This document shows, one piece after another, positions 42,008 through 49,080 of a DNA stretch of 49,080 nt. How positions within the stretch are numbered: the first letter of the stretch is position 1; each line of letters begins with the position of its first letter. The stretch spans positions 1-49,080 of the forward strand of contig JACVZY010000044.1 in the NCBI GenBank assembly GCA_014654705.1, given 5' to 3'. The notes beneath the pieces were generated by a model that was not told the origin of the DNA, made no database searches, and was given only the letters and a program-made list of their open reading frames with translations. Position numbers and translations under genes: made by a program. The DNA is from Ignavibacteria bacterium. Its GTDB lineage: Bacteria; Bacteroidota; Ignavibacteria; Kapaibacteriales; UBA4661.

Positions 42008-42979
42008 TCACATCGCATCCAAACTCCGCATAATCAAAAATCCCAGATACCCTTCGTCCCGATTCAAAATGCCCAAGCGGTTGTTCGTCATATGGACGTA
42101 CGAGCCGAGAATACTTTTGCCAAAAAGATTATTCTGCACTTCGGGCGAGGTACTCTGCATGGGGTCGGTGATTTCGCCGCGTTCTTTTGCGGCGTGGAAA
42201 TCGCGAGCGGTGGCTTGGACGGCACGAATCCAATCGTTAAGCCATTCTTGTTCAAATTCTACGCCTTCGTGGAGTGCTTCCCAAACGGTTTTGTGGAAGG
42301 GGAGAAGCATTTGTTGTTGCCGCTCGAATTGCTCCTCGAATGCTTTCAGCACGGCATCTTGTGCTTCCTTGCGTTGTTCCGGTGTAAGGTCGGTGCGGTG
42401 TCCGCCGTAAGCGCTCGGCAGCCAGCCGTAAAAAATGGAGCGGTAAAATTCTTGCGCTTCTTTGAGCGTCATACCCATTGCGTAGGCGAAGCTGAGGTGC
42501 ATTTGTATTGCAGCGCCCAACGCTCGCTCGTAGGTGTAAACGCTGCTCTCCTGCATAATGCGGAGAATAGTCGCGCTCGAATCTTGAAAGTGCCGCTCGG
42601 CAATGAGGATTCCCACCTCGCCGCCGTAACGCTCGGTTTCAGGTTCGTATTCTATCCACTGTACCGAATTATTCGGATACCAACGGTCGCCGTCGGGCAA
42701 TGTCGCCTCCCACTCCGGCGTTTTCCGTTCTGAGGGATGCTGCGCCATGTAGTCCGCAAAAAACTCAGCCAGTCGCGGCTTCACGGTTTCTTCCAGCACG
42801 GCGGCATCACCTTTGAAGCGTAAACGAATGTGGGGACCACGCTCCCAATAGCGAATGAAAAAATACTGCTCCACGCCGGAAACCTGCATGGTTTCGTGGA
42901 TGAAGGGCTGGACGGCGTTCAGGAGAAGTTCCGTCCAGGGTTCGGCATAGTAGAGATAAGCGGCGAGCCATTGCTGCAT
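42008..42979 (-). CDS. LanB C-terminal (glutamate-elimination) domain protein of a split dehydratase
   Basis: 323 residues. The sequence is typical of the stand-alone thiopeptide/lanthipeptide dehydratase C-terminal domain: MQQWLAAYLYYAEPWTELLL, QYFFIRYWERGPHIRLRFKG, the central WIEYEPETERYGG and late HMTNNRLGI motifs are family hallmarks. In class I systems this half removes glutamate from glutamylated Ser/Thr to give dehydro residues. The partner glutamylation half, using glutamyl-tRNA, is not in the window, so it must be encoded elsewhere. It starts about 130 bp after 5' flanking sequence of precursor 17 and runs in the same direction as lanC and the precursors. Confidence 0.87.
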   Translation of the reverse strand: MQQWLAAYLYYAEPWTELLLNAVQPFIHETMQVSGVEQYFFIRYWERGPHIRLRFKGDAAVLEETVKPRLAEFFADYMAQHPSERKTPEWEATLPDGDRWYPNNSVQWIEYEPETERYGGEVGILIAERHFQDSSATILRIMQESSVYTYERALGAAIQMHLSFAYAMGMTLKEAQEFYRSIFYGWLPSAYGGHRTDLTPEQRKEAQDAVLKAFEEQFERQQQMLLPFHKTVWEALHEGVEFEQEWLNDWIRAVQATARDFHAAKERGEITDPMQSTSPEVQNNLFGKSILGSYVHMTNNRLGILNRDEGYLGFLIMRSLDAM

Positions 42980-43070
42980 AACAAGGAAGAGAATAGTACA
43001 AAAAAATAGAGAGAGGGCAAATCTACTATTTTGTTTTCAAATGCCCGCGTGAGAAATTCATACAAAATCT

Positions 43071-44405
43071 CTATCTCATTCGACTAAAATCAGGCAGAGG
43101 ATTAGAAGCTATTGTACTATCAATAAACACAATTGCGTCAAAATTTTTTAAGAGATAGGTATAACCAAATTGCGTGGGCAAGACCACTGACCCAATAAAG
43201 CGCATTGCTTGAAGCCTCGAAAACCAGGGAAAGGAAGCATCCGTCGGCTGAATTGCACGAAGATTGATAAATCCCTGAGGAATTGCCGCACGATGCAGGT
43301 AATTTTCAAGATGATTGGTGGTTGAAGGAAGAAGAATAGTATTATTTCTCCGTAACACGCCCTCATGCACAGCAGAATAGGTTCCGGTATTTGCTGTCAG
43401 GGCAACAGCAAAATACTCTTGAGCATATTTTTCCCGTAAATACCAACCCATCGTTGCATCGCTGTTTGATGCTGTATGATTTTCACACCAAACATGACCA
43501 TTATGTGCTGAAAGAATAATCTTATCCTGCTTGAAATACTTCATCAGCCACGAAACATTTTCCGCCATAGATGAATCGCGCGTTTTGGTCGAGCTAAACA
43601 ACCGTACAGCGCGGCTCACTAACCATGCGTTTCGTTGTGCCCATGCACATTCTTTGGAGCTGGTGGCTTTTTCATATTGCTTTCGATAACGCTCGAAATG
43701 GTAAAGAACACTATCGGCGTTGGAAATATAATGTTGCTTGACGCTGTCCGCTTGGTATGTCCAGATATTTTGGGCAGTCATGGTCGAATTTGCCGTCAGC
43801 CATTGATAGCAGTTTTCTGTATTCAAGAGAGTGGCAGCATATTGGGGATTTACGCGACGAAGAAACCGCGTGACAGTACGCACAGCCGAATCAGTCATTT
43901 GGACATCGAATCCGCAAATGCGTACCTTGTTTTTTTCGGTTTGTTGTTGATTGAAGTGGTAGAGCCACTGCACTAAATCCAACATTTCGTAATTTCCCAC
44001 GCTCCACATTCCTAATTGATACACAGCAAGTAGAGCCGACGATGAACCCTCGTCCGAAAGAATATACCGATTAACGACTTCCACTTCGGGCATTCCGGCT
44101 TCCAGTCCGATAAGTTTGAAGCCTTTTGACTGTACGAGAAATTTTATGAGTCGGTGCTTCATCGTGAAGATTTCGTGCGTACCGTGCGTGGCTTCACCAA
44201 GACCAATCACACGAGCGCCATTGAACAGTGCAGACAAGACTTCGTGTTCTTTGGTACTGATGGTGTCCTTCGGTAAACAGGATTCGAGCGGCACGATGTG
44301 AGGGAGAAGGGGGTTGCCGTGTTGTTGTGCGCTGAGTGAGGCATGGGCGCAAAAGAGTAGTGCGCTCAGGATAGTAAAAAAAAGTATAAGCTTGTTGGTC
44401 ATCAT
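43071..44405 (-). CDS. Exported erythromycin-esterase family protein
   Basis: 444 residues. Signal peptide (about 1-26, ending ..HASLSAQ), then an erythromycin-esterase domain without the extra N-terminal beta domain of the paralogue at 38328: VIGLGEATHGTHEIF with His74, LIGLEAGMPE with Glu102, and ILSAHNGHVWCEN later. The C-terminal NFDAIVFIDSTIASNPLP closely matches the end of the paralogue (YDALLYIDSTISSKLLP), showing common descent. It starts 7 bp after the stop of the S41 peptidase gene, so they are probably co-transcribed. Confidence 0.85.
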   Translation of the reverse strand: MMTNKLILFFTILSALLFCAHASLSAQQHGNPLLPHIVPLESCLPKDTISTKEHEVLSALFNGARVIGLGEATHGTHEIFTMKHRLIKFLVQSKGFKLIGLEAGMPEVEVVNRYILSDEGSSSALLAVYQLGMWSVGNYEMLDLVQWLYHFNQQQTEKNKVRICGFDVQMTDSAVRTVTRFLRRVNPQYAATLLNTENCYQWLTANSTMTAQNIWTYQADSVKQHYISNADSVLYHFERYRKQYEKATSSKECAWAQRNAWLVSRAVRLFSSTKTRDSSMAENVSWLMKYFKQDKIILSAHNGHVWCENHTASNSDATMGWYLREKYAQEYFAVALTANTGTYSAVHEGVLRRNNTILLPSTTNHLENYLHRAAIPQGFINLRAIQPTDASFPWFSRLQAMRFIGSVVLPTQFGYTYLLKNFDAIVFIDSTIASNPLPDFSRMR

Positions 44406-44412
44406 TATGCCA

Positions 44413-46122
44413 TTATTTTTTCTTGTTTATCATTGCGCGTAATACTTCCACTCCTTTTTCCAGCACTTCGTCGCGTCCGGCGCGGATGCCGGCGATGGTG
44501 GGGTGAACTTCGACATCAATACGAACTCCTTTGCGTTGAGTTGGTGTTTTATCGGGATAATAAACTCCTTTGCACGTTAGCATTATTGTTATTCCGCCAG
44601 GCAATCCCATTCTCCGTACATCACCGTCTGTTCCTGCTGTTTGGCTGCCGACCGTCTTCATGCCCGGAATAGTTTGCAATGCCATTACCGTAAATTCTGC
44701 CCGGCTGATTGTTTGTTCATTCACCAGCACAACTATTTTGCCCATGTACTTGCGCTTGAGACCACACGAAAGAATATATTCTGAAGCATATCCGGGCAAA
44801 CGGTAACTGGGAGAGCGGACAAAAACAAATGGTGTTACTTCGGCAAGCTGCGACATCATACCATACAGAACCCACTCCGGGTACCCGCGCAAATCAAACA
44901 CCACGCCCGGGTAATTCATCATTGTATCAAGCGTCGAAAATATCTGCTGCTGCGTAATTTTGGTGAAGTCTATGTACAACAATTTTTCTGCACTGTCTGC
45001 AACCTGAATCATCGGTTTGGGCGGCATAACGCTTGGCGTATAAACATTGCGATTGGAGCACGGTACAAGAGCACTATACTTTTTTCCTTCCTGATTGAAC
45101 AGTTCCAGCGTTGCTGAGGATGATTCGGTATAGCGAAGTAGATAGCCCGCAAGAATTTGATTCTTACCGGATTCATTAGCCGACCCCAAGTAATAGCTAC
45201 GGCGCTGCATGAGAGAATCCACACGCTCACCATCAACCGATACGAGAAGGTCTCCTCGTTGTATGCCAAACTGTGGGTATGATTCCTTCACAACAACCTT
45301 TTCTTCAACAAATGCAAGCGACACGAGCAAATAATACGCTCCAAAAAACGATAGCGCACCACGCGAGTTTACTATCGTGTGCGTGTCGTTCAGTCGTGTG
45401 CGTAGCTGGAGAATCGCTGCGGTATATTCTTTTTCCGTTCGGGCGCTCAGAAATTGGGGGAGAAATTCCGCCAGAATGCCATCCCAGGGTTTATCCAATA
45501 AGTTTTTGTACGGATAAAAATAATGCACAAAATTCCAGAGCCGCGCTAAACCCAACACACGACGATATTTGTCCGATAAGCCCGTGTCAGGCTTTGCACT
45601 CTCGTTTGCAAAAAATGGAATACGGGAGCGCACGTCGGATTCTAAGTGAAGATAATAATTTTCGACCGCTTGCGCGGGATGGAGAAACGACCGCAAGCGC
45701 TGCTGCACATCGGGGCGAACAAAAGAGTTTTCTATCCAGCCGAAATCAAGAACGATGGTTGCTTGTGTACCGCCGGAGGCTTCTCTATCAAACGCGTTAT
45801 AGAACGGATGAGGCTTTGCGGTCGTGTCGGCTGCGGCACGGAGCAGATACTCAATTTCTGCATTCAGATTTGCGTTTGCTTGTGCTGTGTCAAGACGTTG
45901 CAACACCTCTACGAGCCGCTCATCCCATTGGGTATTGCAGCACATATTCGGGTGGTAGTATTTCAGGAAGCCCCATGCTTTGCAAGCATAGATAATGTTT
46001 TGCGCTTTGTTTGTTGCTGCGGCTTGTGCTTGGAGGTTATAGCTTAAAGACGTGCAGAGGAAGAGCCACAACAGACAGAGAAGGGCAGAGGAAAAAATGT
46101 TGTGCTTGGTTATTGAGGGCAT
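44413..46122 (-). CDS. Exported S41-family peptidase
   Basis: 569 residues from ATG 46122; the longer open frame (to 46227) overlaps the lanC remnant and is not supported, while MPSITKHNIFSSALLCLLWLF starts a good signal peptide (cleavage near ..LQAQA). The C-terminal S41 core includes LVNEQTISRAEFTVMALQ with the nucleophile Ser, GSQTAGTDGDVRRMGLPGG and the final VHPTIAGIRAGRDEVLEKG. A short PDZ-like region (QRGDLLVSVDGERVDSLM) lies near the middle. Such periplasmic or surface tail-type peptidases cleave C-terminal regions of proteins or peptides. The context suggests action on the exported RiPPs, but this is inference. Confidence 0.85.
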   Translation of the reverse strand: MPSITKHNIFSSALLCLLWLFLCTSLSYNLQAQAAATNKAQNIIYACKAWGFLKYYHPNMCCNTQWDERLVEVLQRLDTAQANANLNAEIEYLLRAAADTTAKPHPFYNAFDREASGGTQATIVLDFGWIENSFVRPDVQQRLRSFLHPAQAVENYYLHLESDVRSRIPFFANESAKPDTGLSDKYRRVLGLARLWNFVHYFYPYKNLLDKPWDGILAEFLPQFLSARTEKEYTAAILQLRTRLNDTHTIVNSRGALSFFGAYYLLVSLAFVEEKVVVKESYPQFGIQRGDLLVSVDGERVDSLMQRRSYYLGSANESGKNQILAGYLLRYTESSSATLELFNQEGKKYSALVPCSNRNVYTPSVMPPKPMIQVADSAEKLLYIDFTKITQQQIFSTLDTMMNYPGVVFDLRGYPEWVLYGMMSQLAEVTPFVFVRSPSYRLPGYASEYILSCGLKRKYMGKIVVLVNEQTISRAEFTVMALQTIPGMKTVGSQTAGTDGDVRRMGLPGGITIMLTCKGVYYPDKTPTQRKGVRIDVEVHPTIAGIRAGRDEVLEKGVEVLRAMINKKK

Positions 46123-46144
46123 TGCTTTTTGGGTTATTATTTCG

Positions 46145-46312
46145 CTACCGAAGTATAGATTCACTATCAAACCAATTAACGTTGTATTCTTGATTTTCAT
46201 GGTCAATAGATAACGTTTGCCAAACAATTTCTTTATCCCAATTGGCTTCAGTAATCAATTGGTCACCTATACGACATACTTCTTTTTCGAGCGCCAATCG
46301 CAATTCAGACAT
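46145..46312 (-). pseudogene. N-terminal remnant of a second lanC
   Basis: A 55-codon frame from ATG 46312 to TAG, beginning MSELRLALEKEVCRIGDQLI. Over 39 residues it is identical to the start of the intact LanC at 17 positions, including RxxGDQL, W and WxTL (intact: LRARIETEIRRLGDQLLHDA). The remainder of LanC is absent. At ~44% identity it is a diverged paralogue fragment rather than a recent copy. Confidence 0.8.
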
Positions 46313-46337
46313 GATAATCACAAAAAATGGGGAAATC

Positions 46338-48812
46338 TCATTTTGATGAGTGTATCAGCGAAAGTGCTTTTTCAAATACTTCGTCTTTGCCCTCGGCAAT
46401 ACCCTGAATTGTGCGTTTTGCTACAACCGTTGGCTGAATACCAACAAGATGATGCTGTGAGCCGTCATGTTTCAGAACTTTCATGCCTGTCCATGAAATC
46501 ATAAACCCTCCCGGTAGTGTGCATTTGTTGGCACTACCGTTTGTTCCGGCTGTCGCTTCCCCAACAATTTCAGCGAGTTTGTAGTGCTCAATAATTCCCA
46601 TTACACTCTCGGCATAACTTATAGCATTGCCACCTGTCAGAAACACAATTTTTCCTTGCAACCGTGGTGCTTTGGGTGCAATATCCCACCGCCCGCTTGT
46701 GTCGTAGCCGACAGTCCGTTCTTGGTCGGGATAAAGAGTCAAGGGAACATTCCATCGTTGTGATTGTACGGGCTTGTCAATCAGGTGAGCAATAAAGGAA
46801 GTAATGTGGTCACGGGGATACCGCCGCATATCCAAAATAACTCCTTTTGCCGAAGCAAGTGCTGGCAAAGAATTTTCTAATTCCTGACGTGCAACACTAT
46901 TCAAATCCACATAATATACATTGTCTGCTACCTTATCAATCGTTTCGTGACGAAATCCATCCGCCATTAGTGGCGTGGGCGAGGAACGATAAACATTCAC
47001 AAACTCTGTTTCGCTTTTCCCACCACGTTTTATAGAGAGATACGCAATGCTGCCGCGTTTGCCTTGGGCGAACTGCGTGAGCGCACGGATAGACTTTACC
47101 TGCGGTGTACCCGAAATAGTGCGTTTCAATTCATTCATCCGTTCGGCACTCTTTTTTCCATCAATACTGACAATAATGTCCCCAGGACGCAAGTTATTAT
47201 CCAAAGAAGCGACGACAACAACATTGCTATCTATTTCAAGCGCTGAAAATGATGGAAATCCTATTGTAGCAGCGTAACCCAGCGCTCCATTTTTCTCCGA
47301 AGCAAAACCAAATGCTGCATGACCATCGTGGGCAGCAGCCACCATTAGATTCACGGACGTGATAAAATCTTCCGTTCCTGCATAAGGTTTCACGCGTTCT
47401 AGGGCTTTCGTAAGCTCGGCTTCCCAATCAACCTTCACCACATCAAAGTATGGATAAAAATGCTGAAAGATATTCCAGACCATTATCACGTTCGCATATC
47501 GTATGCACACGTCTGCATCGGTTGTTGGCTTGATGAGCTGTTTGAGTGCGGCGTTATATGATGCAATGCCTTTTGCGGCATTGTAGTCTCTCGTAAATTT
47601 CGGCGAATATGTTGATGAATCATGCGCCGGAAGTACAAGCGGCACTATACAACGCAAAGTATTTTGTCCGTCCTGATAGATTATTTTGGAGATACATTCG
47701 CCTGTGTCCGGCATTGCCGAAAATAGCCTGCCCGACGTGCCCGGATGGTCTTTGCTTATGCGTAGATATTGCGAACCATTATAGGAATTTTCACGGGCGA
47801 GCGCATAGCGAAATGACCAGTTCGATTTTGTCCATTGAGTGATGGAGCTGTCCACGCCTTGCTCAAAATCAGCGTTGGTTAGTTCTACCCGTTTCCATTC
47901 TCGTTCTCCAAGGGCGCGAACAAATAATCGCATATTGTCCACCGACAACGAACCAAACCCTTTCAACGATGCACCAATCATAATTGTACGGGCATTGGTA
48001 TCAATCACGCCGGAAATTTCGTACGAATGCCATGCAGTATCCGAAATACGATGCTGGTTGGTAACGGCTGCAGTATCCCAATCTATCGCTTTTGTAGGAG
48101 TAAGTACCCGAAGCCGAAGTTTTGCAATATCGGTACTATCACGAAGTATTTTTTTGAGTGCGCCCGTCAGACGAATTTCTTTTCCGCGATATTTTTCTGC
48201 ATTGACCTCTTGAAATATAACACCAAAGGTTGATCGTACTTGTATGGCTCGGTCGGTACGAATACTTTTATATATTCCATCTGCCGTTGGGATGGTATTT
48301 AATCCAGAATACTGCCACGCTACACGTTTGGGATAAAAGGGAACAAGGGCAGGAGGGACGGTAAATTTTTTGTCGTTGGCTAATGACTCCGAAATATTTT
48401 GCACAGAGACGATGCGTATAGTGGGTGCTATCGGTTTGAAGACACCTTCTAATGCTTTTTGTAGTTCGGTGTGATTGCGAGCATTTTTTACGCTGTCAAT
48501 GGCATAGAGGAGAAAACGATCCCAATCCACTCCAGCAGCTTCATCGCTGGGATGAAAGTAACGAACATATCCGTAGAGTTTCGCCAATGCGCGGAGATTG
48601 TGTGTTGTTTGTTCCTTGTTCGGTGATTCCGCTACACTGGTAGCAAATCGTGTTTGAAAAAAATATGCACCGACACTAAGAACAAGCACTATGCCAATGA
48701 TAGCGAGAGCTATAACACGATATTTCTGCAATATCATCTGAAGATTTTGACGATGAAGAATAAAGGTCTTTTGAAGCCGCGAGAATTGTGAGGATGTCGT
48801 CAACATAGACAA
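46338..48812 (-). CDS. Membrane-anchored S41-family peptidase with N-terminal beta domain
   Basis: 824 residues. One transmembrane helix (about 34-52, VIALAIIGIVLVLSVGAYFF) anchors a periplasmic part: a helical region (LAKLYGYVRYFHPSDEAAGV), a beta-sandwich domain like that of the esterase at 38328 (about 220-370), a second helical region, a PDZ-like segment (RPGDIIVSIDGKK) and the S41 core with FLTGGNAISYAESVMGII (nucleophile Ser), GEATAGTNGSANKCTLPGGF and the final GIAEGKDEVFEKAL. It resembles the peptidase at 44413 in the second half. It opens the minus-strand run of envelope hydrolases beside the RiPP locus. Confidence 0.85.
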   Translation of the reverse strand: MSMLTTSSQFSRLQKTFILHRQNLQMILQKYRVIALAIIGIVLVLSVGAYFFQTRFATSVAESPNKEQTTHNLRALAKLYGYVRYFHPSDEAAGVDWDRFLLYAIDSVKNARNHTELQKALEGVFKPIAPTIRIVSVQNISESLANDKKFTVPPALVPFYPKRVAWQYSGLNTIPTADGIYKSIRTDRAIQVRSTFGVIFQEVNAEKYRGKEIRLTGALKKILRDSTDIAKLRLRVLTPTKAIDWDTAAVTNQHRISDTAWHSYEISGVIDTNARTIMIGASLKGFGSLSVDNMRLFVRALGEREWKRVELTNADFEQGVDSSITQWTKSNWSFRYALARENSYNGSQYLRISKDHPGTSGRLFSAMPDTGECISKIIYQDGQNTLRCIVPLVLPAHDSSTYSPKFTRDYNAAKGIASYNAALKQLIKPTTDADVCIRYANVIMVWNIFQHFYPYFDVVKVDWEAELTKALERVKPYAGTEDFITSVNLMVAAAHDGHAAFGFASEKNGALGYAATIGFPSFSALEIDSNVVVVASLDNNLRPGDIIVSIDGKKSAERMNELKRTISGTPQVKSIRALTQFAQGKRGSIAYLSIKRGGKSETEFVNVYRSSPTPLMADGFRHETIDKVADNVYYVDLNSVARQELENSLPALASAKGVILDMRRYPRDHITSFIAHLIDKPVQSQRWNVPLTLYPDQERTVGYDTSGRWDIAPKAPRLQGKIVFLTGGNAISYAESVMGIIEHYKLAEIVGEATAGTNGSANKCTLPGGFMISWTGMKVLKHDGSQHHLVGIQPTVVAKRTIQGIAEGKDEVFEKALSLIHSSK

Positions 48813-48849
48813 TTTTCTAAAATGAAAAAAATAGAGGGGATAAGATTAC

Positions 48850-49020
48850 TTATCCGCTGCGTTTGTACTTCTTACCATGGATTCGGAGCGCAATAACAGA
48901 AAGCAAAACCTCCGGTTCGGCTGTCAGGCTACTCTCCTCCGGTTCGGAGTTCAGAAGCATCTCTTCGATTTTGAGCGAACTCATTACTTTGGAAAGCAGA
49001 CCCTCGAAAAGTTTCACCAT
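48850..49020 (-). CDS. Uncertain small ORF near the right end
   Basis: 56 residues from ATG 49020, without a family match: Leu/Glu/Ser-rich with a basic end (HGKKYKRSG). An upstream in-frame ATG (49041) would lie in the terminal repeat. It may be real but has only length in its favour. Confidence 0.3.
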   Translation of the reverse strand: MVKLFEGLLSKVMSSLKIEEMLLNSEPEESSLTAEPEVLLSVIALRIHGKKYKRSG

Positions 49021-49026
49021 GAAGGG

Positions 49027-49079
49027 TGAGGTGTACCCCATTGATTGGACAGCAAAACCGTGATTTATCGATAATATTT
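49027..49079. repeat. Right copy of 53-bp terminal inverted repeat
   Basis: Exact reverse complement of 1-53; see the left copy. The two ends are therefore not a circular overlap, which would be direct. Confidence 0.9.
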
Positions 49080-49080
49080 T

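Noticed and set aside
1-49080. A complete circular plasmid
   Set aside because: The identical ends are inverted, not direct, so they are not a circular overlap, and no replication gene was seen.

Overview
The window looks like a chromosomal (or large-plasmid) stretch from a member of Bacteroidota or a close FCB-group relative. Evidence: a CarboxypepD-regulatory/TonB receptor paired with a DUF4249-type lipoprotein, a TPR sensor kinase with LytTR regulators, lipobox proteins, and promoters matching the Bacteroidota -33 TTG / -7 TAnnTTTG pattern. The two ends carry the same 53 bp in opposite orientation, so the sequence probably stops in a dispersed repeat at both sides.

Left part (1-19.3 kb): a large nitrilase-fold protein, a TPR histidine kinase plus LytTR regulator, a CheY-like regulator, a tandem cyanovirin-N-like lectin flanked by direct repeats, a four-gene block of unknown role (DUF900-type hydrolase, coiled-coil membrane protein, small protein, exported protein), a TonB receptor/lipoprotein pair, and a ParA/ParB pair.

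Central part (19.4-43 kb): a large lanthipeptide-type RiPP locus. It has 17 short precursors with a common leader (core pattern KKLRLDELxVxSFVT, ending in Gly-Gly) and Cys-rich cores, a C39-peptidase ABC exporter, an HlyD adaptor, a LanC cyclase with an unusual C-terminal extension, the elimination half of a split LanB, a CPBP membrane protease, and a double-receiver LytTR regulator. The glutamylating half of LanB is not in the window. Fifteen of the precursors (27.1-34.2 kb) form eight transcription units. Each unit has a terminator hairpin, one to three precursors, a promoter with an almost fixed geometry (TTG-N20/21-TAnnTTTG), and just upstream a 21-bp-period array whose core TACGTTCAC resembles a LytTR half-site. 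The same promoter/array also precedes precursor 1, an exported lipoprotein and an erythromycin-esterase-like gene, so a regulon of eleven promoters is proposed. Precursor 17 instead has a 12-nt homopolymer inside its promoter spacer, which suggests phase variation.

The precursor cores are mosaics of interchangeable N- and C-terminal modules. Several cassettes (hicAB, precursor 1, a PemK/MazF pair, CPBP plus precursor 17) sit between an intact gene and a copy of that gene's own end, which points to a repeated mode of cassette acquisition.

Right part (43-49 kb): a second erythromycin-esterase family protein and two S41 peptidases, with a 55-codon remnant of a second lanC between the peptidases. 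Functions are inferred from sequence motifs; no database search was possible.
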